DNA of 64,000 nucleotides, taken from NCBI RefSeq assembly GCF_000003815.2, contig NC_049979.1, forward strand, positions 25,598,426 to 25,662,425, written 5' to 3'. Positions 55,053 through 64,000 of this stretch are shown in pieces. Position numbers and translations under genes: made by a program. This DNA is from Branchiostoma floridae. Lineage: Eukaryota; Chordata; Leptocardii; Amphioxiformes; Branchiostomatidae. The notes below the pieces were generated by a model that was given only the letters and a program-made list of their open reading frames with translations, was not told the DNA's origin and did no database searches. Each line of letters starts with the position of its first letter. Position 1 is the stretch's first letter.

Positions 55053-58000
55053 GCATATAACTGAGGCAAGTATAAGGAGTATTAGTTTTGATAGATGATC
55101 ACTATTTTGTAAAACGTTGAACAACATATGTTTTTTCAATAGTCCTTTTTTTCTGAATAAATATACTTTTCCAAAATCACACCCAATATGGTTGTTCAGA
55201 CATTTCATCTTCGTATATACAGGAATGACAATACATTGGTATCATATACGGGTAGAATTGTGGCCTTCATGTGCTGAATTATGAACTACGGCTAGCTATA
55301 GGAGTTACAGAGTTGAATCGTTTGAATGAAGACTTAAAATATCCCCGTATATAATTGCACACGAATGGGCCACTTTCACTAGCACGGCACCTACTGTGAC
55401 CGGTTCACACCGAGATGAAAAGACTTGAATATCATTGTATGGAACCCTGAGAAAGGACACACGGATAACCACTGTATTTTTGCAGGCCCAATTTTTGGGC
55501 GATGACTCCCCCGTCTGGAACCAGTAATTCCACCGGAGCGTCGCCCGCGTTTGGAAAGGCTGCCGACTCCGCTAAATTACAGCCTTCGGTAAGAATCCCT
55601 CTCACCGCCGCATGGCAAATCGCAGGAGAGACCTCGATATCAGTCATCCAAGTCGGCGATTAGCGGGCCTGGAGAGAAAGATGAGCAAATTGGCGAGCTT
55701 CTAACACCGTATTTTATATTTTTCTTTCACCATGGTTCTTGAATTCTCCAGGAAAAGCTCTTTTTTCGATAGGGAATTATTTTCTGTTCTAGAGAGATGC
55801 GGACTTGACTTGGGTTGAATTTCATGCCTTGTACAGCTACATCTATGATGTCATAATCAAACGTCAACGTGGCGATTTGGCGGTAGGTTACAACAATTTT
55901 GTGTCAGTCACCAAAACTAGTTTGACATGCAGAATAGCACAATCGTGAAGACAGTCTGGCCTTCGTTTTAACTATTCAATTTGATAACTTCACAACAACA
56001 AGTTTCGAGTATAGTCGCACAAACACCCCACTTCTTATGAATACTTGCTTCAAAAAAGCCTACAAGTTACTACTAAGCACAAAGAAAAAGAAAATGATTA
56101 CAGTTTGACAAAATTACTGAGCCATTTCTGCAAGGCGAAGTATTTGTGAAGTAGCATGTGACATGAAATTGTTCTATTGAAACTATTTTAGCCACCATAT
56201 GAGCAACCCATTATCTACTTTGATCGACACTTCTCCTCTAGAACTCTTCCTCGCTTCATTAACTATTAAGCTCAAAACAATCCCGTCTAAACTGTCCTTC
56301 AAGTCTAAAATGGTTGTTGAAGCCTCTTTTTTCACGGATCGTTACGACTTAGCGAGACATCGTTTAGCAAAACCCGGAGTTCGTTTTTAACCCATTAGAA
56401 CCCACTCTACACACACACACACATTATCCCACTCCGCTCGTCATTCCCAAGTCTTTCTCACTTCTTAAAATCGATCGTCTTTTTTTTTCTACTGTACTCC
56501 TTCTTTAATGACATGGTTCATAGAAAACGGGTCCTACATATTGATGGCTACTTGAGGTTGCTCGCGCCCCGCGGAGACCCGGATTTTTCCTAAGGAGTTG
56601 TAAGCCACTGTACCACCTGCCAGATCGCTGAGGAGCTCACTTCACACTTCAGTTTTTTATCCTCCGATTAACACATAATTACGTTGCCCTGCCCAAAAAT
56701 GACAGATGCTTGACATGTAAAAATAGAGGAGGGTGACAGATTCTAATAAAAACTGTTTTCTTCTGAAACCTGTGTTTACAAAACTTCTGAACGACCCAAA
56801 ACGCTCTTATCCTTGCCAGTTTTGTTGATGAAACGAACTTGGTGACCAATTGTTTCTCCTCAATATGTATCAAAATGGATAATTGATAGTGTTCTTGTTT
56901 TCTATGGCAGGTGTAACTGATCGAATGTGCGGAAATTTTAGTTAACTGGATACTTTTGTTTTGTGAAATGCAATAAGCACCGTTTAATATAATAAAAGTA
57001 GTTCTATCTATAATAACCGCGTTTTCCCCTGCTCAATAACCTTTTTTTTCTCCTGTATGGAAGAAGATGCTCGCTATGGAGGATGATATTTTTTCAATTC
57101 TTTTTTTTTGTTTTTATGTACATCTGCATTTGCTTGCGAAGAGATTTACCGATTTCCGCATTTCAATAACTGAACATCGTTATAATCTAGGGGCTGATAA
57201 AATGAGGATTAATCTAATCACCTCTGATTCATTTCCGTTGTAAGATTAGAACAAAACGCAGCTTAAAGAGAATTAAGTAAACAATGGATAGAGTTTTATC
57301 TGGCAAAAAGTGATAAGATAACGAGTGACTTTTGAACTTCACATAGAAACGTCGTAAGGGAAATGATCTAACTTATGCTGTAACCGTCTAGTACATACAA
57401 TATAGCAGCAAAATAACGAAATGAAAAAATGAATGATAAGATCAATAACTACTAAACTTTCCGACAGAAAATAAGTAAAATAAAACTGTTCTCAAGTGTG
57501 TCCTGAGTTTTTGCTATTCTAGGGTATGTTTTGTTTTCAAACGCATAGAGTCAGGGTACCGTGAAATCTTTAGTTGCAACATTTAGCACGTATCTGTATA
57601 TGAAGCCTACAAAGGGGTTGGAATCCATTGAAATACAGTGGACCGATTTTTTGTACACATTTCTCCAAGCTAAACAGAAAAGTGTTAGATGTATGAAGCC
57701 TTCTTGGCAAAATGGTGGTTCAGAAGGCACAGAAATGTAACAATATATTTAACACAAATTTGTTTCAGTTTCATTGTGCACAGCGTATTTCGTCATTTTT
57801 AAACATCAGATTCTATTATTCATTATCTGTTGTAACATTGTATTTTTCAGAATATGATTTTAGTTAGAATTGCGCCATATAGATATACTACACTTTCTAA
57901 AAACTATATAGTGTTATACTTGCTAAAAACAAAAATGGGGCAGCAAATAAAAGTCGAGTATTCTAGTACTTTAGGAAATCATATGGATTTATGATTTAGT

Positions 58001-58952
58001 TAGAACCACATATTAGTATAGTTTTGTTGACTATTAAAGTTGAGCACCACATTTTACCGTACATACCATTGGGTATGGGCTTCGGAGATAACAAGTCTTT
58101 TTATCCCGAAAATCCTTCCGCATTTATTCGTCACAAGTGTTGTTGGAAAGACTATAATCCTCTCCGATTTTGCAGACATATCTCAAAGTCCCTCCTATGT
58201 CAAGCGAAGCTTGAATACATGTATACGTTATGGCGCAGCAAATCTCTATTTTATCATTGTTTGATAAAACGAAAATGCCGGCGAAATTATTTTGTTAAAT
58301 ACGACGGAACAGCCTAGCGGCTCGGAAAATTAAGATGTCTATCTGAAATGTCGGTCCCGTGCTTTTTTGCTGACAATCCGTCGCGGCTATGTGGCTACGA
58401 CTTTGGTTGAAGCTGGCTTTCCAACTGCGGCGCCAGAACCAATTAAAGTGCACCGAACAATACCCAAACATCGGCGGGGGAAAGTTTTCTGTGGTAGCAT
58501 GCTGTCAGCGGGTGGGGGGCCGTGACATGTGGCACTCGTTATTTGAACGGAACACCAACTACACGTACTTAAGATAAGTGAGATGTAACAAAAGTTGGGG
58601 AAGAATTTCAATCTAAATCTGAGACATTCGCGTCCCGTTACCTTAAGCTTTCTACAGGCAAGCGACTCCGTATCTCTGCAAGCTTCTTCCAAAACTACAC
58701 CACGCCATTAATTTAACCGCTTGTGCCACAAAAATTACGTTTGACGTCAAAGCAAATTTGCAGCGTTGAATTTTGATGCTTGATAATCGATTTTTTTGAA
58801 AACGATATATGAATTCTTAACTTTATGTCACAATTGAGATTTATTCATATTCTGTTTCGTTCGAATGACGTCGTTTTGAAAGAAGAATTAAGATTTCGTT
58901 TTTGTACTTGTGTAGTCGGACTTGTCGTATATCGTTTAGAACAGGGTTCCCT
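55053..58952. other. non-coding, no gene recognised
   Basis: No exon, RNA gene or clear transposon. 55490-55670 is a GC-rich island in AT-rich surroundings and could be regulatory. A short CA run lies at 56409-56423. Confidence 0.4.
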
Positions 58953-59200
58953 TTGGTGGACTCTGCACTGCACTTGCGGCACCGGTGCGACACTGCGGGG
59001 TTCGTAGATGACTCAACGAATTTCAGAGATAAAGAAGGAATTTTCTTCCCTTTTGTGTACTTTGTTGTCTTCTAAGTCATACTTTTACGTATTACGCAAT
59101 TTCTAAATTATTCAAAATCTCGAAAATAACAAAACAGTGCCGCAGTGAACGAACCACGCAGTGCCGCACCGGTGCCCCAAGTGCAGTGAGAGTCCACCTT
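58953..59200. mobile_element. MITE with about 45 bp GC-rich TIRs
   Basis: Left GGTGGACTCTGCACTGCACT, continuing TGCGGCACCGGTGCG, pairs with the right end, whose reverse strand reads GGTGGACTCTCACTGCACTT and GGGGCACCGGTGCGG. The inner part is AT-rich and non-coding. Total about 248 bp. The target duplication is not certain from the flanks. Confidence 0.8.
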
Positions 59201-59878
59201 CAGCATCTGCAGATACACACTCGACTAAACCGTCCCCTGAGCTCCCAGTCCATCTCAGTCCCCACTCAAAGACGCAATCGAGGAAGCAAATAGAATTCCT
59301 TTGTAAGATTCATGCCGGCCGATAAGCTACAATTAGGTTACAAAAAATCATGTCAGGGCCTCGGCGAAGCGATCGGCCGGAAAAAGCCGGGCACATCCCC
59401 GCGCCACTTCCCGGGTAATCGCTGTCCATTAGCGGGAAGAAATCAAGCTGTTGGCGGAATATCTTCCCGCCTGGCCGCCTGACATGCAGGGGTGAATGTG
59501 GGCCATCAGGCGGGGTGGAATTCTAATCACATTGGGGTTCCCGATTAACGCGGTACCGGTGAACCTTATTCAATCTCATTTCTCCGGCGCCGGGACTCGA
59601 ATTCCTGCCATACATTAACTTAGCCATGGGTTTTAGCAACTTAAGTTAGTTTTCAAGAATATGTGACTATCTTAGGAAAAACGGAATTCGGACACGTCTT
59701 GCATAGCTGATATCACTGAGACTTTGTTCAACGCGGAAATGCGTATAGAGTAGTGGGTTTCTTTAACTTTTCGGAAAGAAACCTTCAGAACGAATAGACC
59801 AATAAAAACATCCTTTGCAGATCAGATCATGTTTGTTACTTCTTACTTTGTAAAATCAAATGAAAGGAATTGATTGGT
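59201..59878. other. non-coding; possible regulatory DNA
   Basis: 59330-59610 is GC-rich, non-repetitive and without coding character, so it is a candidate regulatory block. The rest is AT-rich with nothing recognised. Confidence 0.35.
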
Positions 59879-59951
59879 TAAAAAAAGAAAGAAAAAGGAG
59901 GAAACAAGAAAGAAAGGAAGAAGAGACAAAGAAAGACAGAAAGAAAGATTT
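59879..59951. repeat. purine-only GAAA-rich tract
   Basis: About 70 bases made almost entirely of A and G with repeated GAAA units. Confidence 0.9.
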
Positions 59952-59997
59952 TTCTAGTTAGCTATTCTTGTATTGCATTGTTCTGCCAGTTCATACT

Positions 59998-60095
59998 AGT
60001 GACGATGAAGAAGAATGATGGATGTCACTCGAAACGTCCGGAGGTAAATATCCGTTTTTTATCCGGTTTTGGAGATTGAATTGTATTTGAAGAAA
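59998..60095 (+). mobile_element. retroelement tail with stem-GAAAC module
   Basis: TGACGATGAAGAAGAATGAT then GGATGTCACTCGAAACGTCC. An imperfect stem (GAATGAT against GTCACTC) stands between TGAAGA and GAAAC, the layout of a hammerhead core. It is followed by GGAGATTGAATTGTATTTGA (60071-60090), the tail word found inverted at 12701-12763. Decayed and probably inactive. Confidence 0.5.
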
Positions 60096-61889
60096 GAAAG
60101 ATTAATAAAGGTGGAAAAAGACTGGAAATAGGTATAAGTACATGTGTTTTGTCAGTATGTGCCTTGTCCATTGGCTCTCTTGTCTCACCACCGATATGAC
60201 GCTAGTCCTGCTCATCTATACCATCACCTGGCCGGTCGTCAATACGCTCATCAGTACCACAATCACAAGACCCGTTCTCCGTCCTCCATAATAGGCTTTC
60301 TCTCCATCTGATACATATCAAGAACTGCATTATGTGACTTAAAAGTTTGCCTTTGAAGAGATCCTGGTCGTAATCCCATTGGCTATTATGTTTACCATCA
60401 AGCGAGGCTGTGCGGATAGGACGGGGCATCGCCGGCCTGACCCTCGCACCTAAAGTTACCGGTCCTGCCGCCTGTTGAGACCAGATTAGCCCCTGATAAC
60501 ATCTCCCTGGCCTTCTGCGCCAGATCTAGACTTTTCAATTCCCAAAGTATTTTCCTTCCCCTTTTCCAGGGCATTCCTGGTGTAAGGAGAGATGTGATGT
60601 GGAGAAACCCGATCGTAAGTCAGGATATGGTACTGATCTAATAAGGATCCTTATCAGTGGCGTCCGACAAGTGTTGGTGTGGTGGGGAGGGGGGCGGCAC
60701 TGGCTGTGCACGCATGTGTTATCACATGACAATCCCTGCTAAAATTCCACTCCAACCGCGAGGCGAGCGTTCAAACTCCCCACACACACTTATTACTCTC
60801 CACCACGCCGGTTTTGTCGACTTAAAGGTGTTAATTTAATTGGTCGTTCCATCGATTTAATCCCTCTCGCCCCCTGTTGGGATTTGATTAGTATTTCTTT
60901 AGAGAGGCCCTCCCATGCAATTAACCAGCCTATTTTGTTACAGAATCCAATTGTTCAAATAAAAGATTTTTCAAATATACACAAATAATTTGTCTGTGTT
61001 CTCTCCTACCCCCAACTGCGATATCGCCTTCTCCAGGAGAAAGGGACACAATAACATTGGCTACAGGCGCGCCTTTTCACTAATCCCCGGCCAAATTTTG
61101 TTTCCGTTTCGCGAATGTAAACTTTCTCTCCTGCGCTTAATTTTGTTGTGAGAGGTACTTTAGGTAACGCGGCCTGGCTGTGCTCAGCCAAACGATTGTA
61201 ACACAGCCGGGCTAAAGCATTAGCACGGGAGCCAGGCATATGAAAAGGAATATAATACCAATTAGTTCCAATCCCCCTGGCTTTGTAAGAACCTACGGTT
61301 TAGGATTAATTGGGTCTCTTGCAGGCTGAGGGTTCGTGAAAGCTACCCTCCTGTTCCCACCCTCTTCTTTCCAGCGATTCCTTTGTTATGCCAGTTCCAG
61401 ATTATAACTCGATTATACTGGCGAGCTACTTTTATTTCTTCCCTTTCTTTCTCCTCCTTCCGCAGATGTGGGCCGAGAAGGGATCCTTGGAGACGTATTT
61501 TTCACGCCGGGCACATCGCCTGAAAGCGATTGAGACATCACCTCTGGACTAGAGCACTGGGAGACCCACCCTGTAGTGTTCCTCTTGCACATCACTACAG
61601 CTGCTAGGCTATTACTGTACAGTAAGGCACACCGGGTGCTCTCGGTGTTCACCAGCGGCCAGATAAATTGGTCCTAAAGGACTACGTTGCCAGGTTATGA
61701 AGACCTCTTCTGGTCTTGACATCTGACAGAAACTTGGTCCAAAACAACGGGGTCTCCCCATCCTCCCTCACGGACATGGAACCAGAGAATTACTGATAAA
61801 AATATTATCAAACACGTGTACAGACGTGTCATACTCATAGTAAGTTGTTGGCATATCGAACCATATATGGCTGGAAATATCAGTAAGGC
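60096..61889. other. non-coding; possible regulatory DNA
   Basis: No exon recognised. 60420-60960 and 61010-61350 are non-repetitive stretches with TAATT-type cores (for example CTAATTGG-like and ATTAATTGG words), compatible with enhancers but undetermined. Confidence 0.35.
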
Positions 61890-62120
61890 CCTTTCCACTA
61901 GACGGCGATCGCGTTGCGCTCTCACTGCGACTTAAACAGGATATGTGTATCCTTCGCTTTCATACTGGGTATATCAAACAAAATGTAAAAGTGTGACCGA
62001 GAAGACAATAAAACACACAAAGTGTTAAAAGATTCGTTTCTTTTCTATACAATTCGTTGAACGATCTGTCAAATTTTATGTCGCAGAGAGAGCGCGGCGA
62101 GATCGCCGTCCTGGTGGAAA
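61890..62120. mobile_element. inverted-repeat MITE
   Basis: Left CTTTCCACTAGACGGCGATC, continuing GCGTTGCGCTCTC...TGCGAC, is complementary to the right end, whose reverse strand reads TTTCCACCAGGACGGCGATC and CGCGCTCTCTCTGCGAC. Arms are about 43 bases; the middle is AT-rich. Non-coding. Exact outer boundary and target duplication unclear. Confidence 0.75.
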
Positions 62121-63130
62121 ATCTAAAAATTGTCACATACATATAGACCAATCAAACGTCTAGATTCATTCATCCAATCAGTCTCTCTGCCAATCACTCT
62201 ATTTTGAAATGAACGCGTTCTGGTGGAACTCCATTTTTTCGTTTGCTGAAGTTCACAAAACATTTCTGACACATTCGCCGCAAATTAGATCGCTCTGACT
62301 GCAGAGGGCGACACAAGTGTGCGATGGGGATTACATAACAGTCCGTGAATATGTCTTGTTATGACAGGTTTGACATTTGGCAGCGCCTGTTCGGGAAAAG
62401 ATCACCTCCCGTCTGGACTAGCTCACACGAATTTAACAGATACGTCTCCATTACTGCTCGCTTCGGAGCGGGAAGAACATAATAGGCCAAACATTGACGA
62501 TGACCTCTCGTGACCTCTCGCATTATCTCTCGCACGAATTTTCACGTTAACAAGTGAAAACGTATAGAGGTTCTTTTTACGCCAAAAAGCACCCCATTGG
62601 CTGACAGGTAAAATTAATTATGCTCCAATGCTCCGTTTCATGAAGGCCTACATTATTTTTATCGCAATTTGTCGCGGTGGATATAGAGTGGTAAGGGAGA
62701 ATAGACGATCTCAACTCGATACCAATAGTCGTGGTATCATGCGGCGGCATTGTTTGTTATACCATATGTTCGCGTCTGCTTAACTTCTCATGTTTACATA
62801 TTGAGCATTTGTTTTTAAAATGGAGGGATCGTAAGTTTAAGTTATGTCTTAACGCTGATTCCTTTACACTTTAACCAAGGATGTTTTTAGTCAAGATAAG
62901 TAGCATTCAGGGGCTGTTATCTATCTGGACATTTTCTTATTAAGAAGTCAGCTGTTATAACATAGTATCAACTTGCTTAAGTTATCTGGGAAAGTGTTAG
63001 CTTGGGCTCTTTCTTTTATAAGTCCTGTAAAGTGTACATGTATAACCTCACCAATATGGGCCTCAAAACTATAAGAAGTCAGAGTTCTGGCATTTGAAAT
63101 AAAACCGCGTTACAGATGAAATGTCTATTG
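62121..63130. other. non-coding, nothing recognised
   Basis: A short tandem GACCTCTCGT word occurs at 62501-62520. No gene or larger repeat seen. Confidence 0.4.
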
Positions 63131-63519
63131 TTCTTGCGGTGGTATGACGTAACGATGGAACCAAGTGGTCCTGGGTTCAAATCCTGACATGTCACCGACC
63201 TTGTGCCCTTGGGAAAGACCATTTTACACGACTTTTCTCACTTCACTCAGGTGTAAGTAAGAACCTAGGTTAGAAGGGGGACGTTCCTCGGATTGGACGT
63301 TAAATGGATGTCCCGTGTTTGAGGAGAACCGCACCTCGAGCATCTTAAAGAACCCACCACACTTCTCGAGTAGGGGTCCTTCGAGATGTGAGTGGATCAA
63401 ACCTACAGTCCTACGGCCACACCTGGGGCAATTACTGTCGTATTGAGGTCAACTGAGTCAGCGCAGAAGGGCAGCCGCTCCTGATATTGATGACTATTGC
63501 GATTGAGCCCCGCCTATCG
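63131..63519 (+). mobile_element. tRNA-derived SINE, copy 2
   Basis: B box GGTTCAAATCC at 63174-63184; the A box region is degenerate. The body matches copy 1 in order: GACCTTGTGCCCTTGGGAAA, TTGGACGTTAAATGGATGTC, GTAGGGGTCCTTCGAGATGT and GTGGATCAAACCTACAG. It continues through the part lost in the gap in copy 1 (to about GAGCCCCGCCTATCG), so it shows the likely full length of about 390 bp. A Harbinger-like MITE follows directly. Confidence 0.8.
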
Positions 63520-63522
63520 TAA

Positions 63523-63838
63523 AGCCGGGTTCATACCTGCGTATGTAGCTTAGTCCGTATGAGGGTCGTGTGGAAATTTTAGCCTCTACCAGGCTCCATA
63601 GGTCACTGGAAATATAGTAGAAATTGGACAAATATAGACACATAACATGTCAGATGAGTTAGCTGTCCGAGGAGTGTGGTTTGCGACCAGCTAACTCCTT
63701 TGGCATGTTAACGGCTATGACGTTATTTGTCCAATTTCTAATATTTTTCCAGCGACCCGAGGGGGGGCCTGGTAGAGGCTAAAACGTCCATACGGAACTC
63801 ATACGGACTTAAATGCATACGCACGTGGGAACCCGCCT
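63523..63838. mobile_element. PIF/Harbinger-like MITE with TAA flanks
   Basis: Termini AGCCGGGTTCATACCTGCGT and, reversed, AGGCGGGTTCCCACGTGCGT are followed by further complementary blocks (TTAGTCCGTATGAG, TTTTAGCCTCTACCAGG, AAATTGGACAAAT), making long imperfect arms. TAA at 63520-63522 and 63839-63841 is the 3 bp duplication typical of PIF/Harbinger elements. Non-coding, 316 bp. Confidence 0.85.
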
Positions 63839-64000
63839 TAAGCTCCTCACAATTCAGCCGTGGCTGTGAAGAGAGAGTAGTCGGCCCTCCCAATAATTAT
63901 AGTAATAACAATCTTCTTGGAAACAAAACCCCCAAAATTGGAGAAACACTAGTCTCACAACGACAAATATCGGCATATGTCCCGATGGAGCCTAAGTAGG

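Noticed and set aside
54960-55208. Frame with CLFV repeats resembling a membrane segment
   Set aside because: Produced by the (AAAC)n microsatellite.

Overview
The window is animal genomic DNA. It has one confident protein-coding gene, split by a 5.5 kb intron. The rest is long non-coding sequence with simple repeats, two assembly gaps (1821-1946 and 16015-16588) and many short, decayed transposable elements. There are no operons, ribosome binding sites or dense ORFs. The gene is a single SIX3/SIX6 (Optix-class) homeobox gene that has not split into SIX3 and SIX6. With the density of MITEs and tRNA-derived SINEs, this suggests an invertebrate deuterostome, most likely an amphioxus (Branchiostoma). 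The gene class is seen directly; the genus is inference, and another marine invertebrate cannot be excluded. LAYOUT. 1-8380: non-coding, with a LINE 3' fragment on the minus strand (about 480-1220), a (GT)n run beside the first gap, and a small fragment of a GTACCGGTAC element. 8383-12770: repeat-rich, with an array of about nine degenerate ACCAATCAG units, a dispersed-repeat copy, two hairpin elements with 15-16 bp flanking direct repeats, a GCGG-rich MITE between them, and retroelement tail fragments. 12770-23430: a SINE running into the second gap, a complete GTACCGGTAC-ended element, a second dispersed-repeat copy, a retroelement tail with a stem-GAAAC module, and a mariner deletion derivative (22463-23040) with near-perfect TIRs and remnants of both transposase ends. 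23430-35200: few repeats apart from a LINE tail and a GA run; several stretches are plausible cis-regulatory DNA, but this rests on location and texture only. 35200-41773: Six3/6, with a CCAAT-bearing upstream region, exon 1 (SIX domain and homeodomain), the intron, and exon 2 (Ser/Pro-rich C-terminus). 41774-64000: gene-free, with an 82-86 bp duplication, four inverted-repeat MITEs, one more stem-GAAAC module, and a second SINE next to a Harbinger-like MITE. HOW IT FITS TOGETHER. Most non-repeat DNA flanks one developmental transcription factor, so the window looks like part of the regulatory domain of Six3/6, a gene of the anterior brain and eye region in bilaterians. The most unusual structure is the pair of hairpin elements at 10470-10745 and 11406-11643. 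Both have long target-site-like repeats. The first has a hammerhead-ribozyme-like (C/T)TGACGA-stem-GAAAC module in each arm. Related modules occur at 20484-20524 and 59998-60050, which links them to tails of what are probably Penelope-like retroelements.
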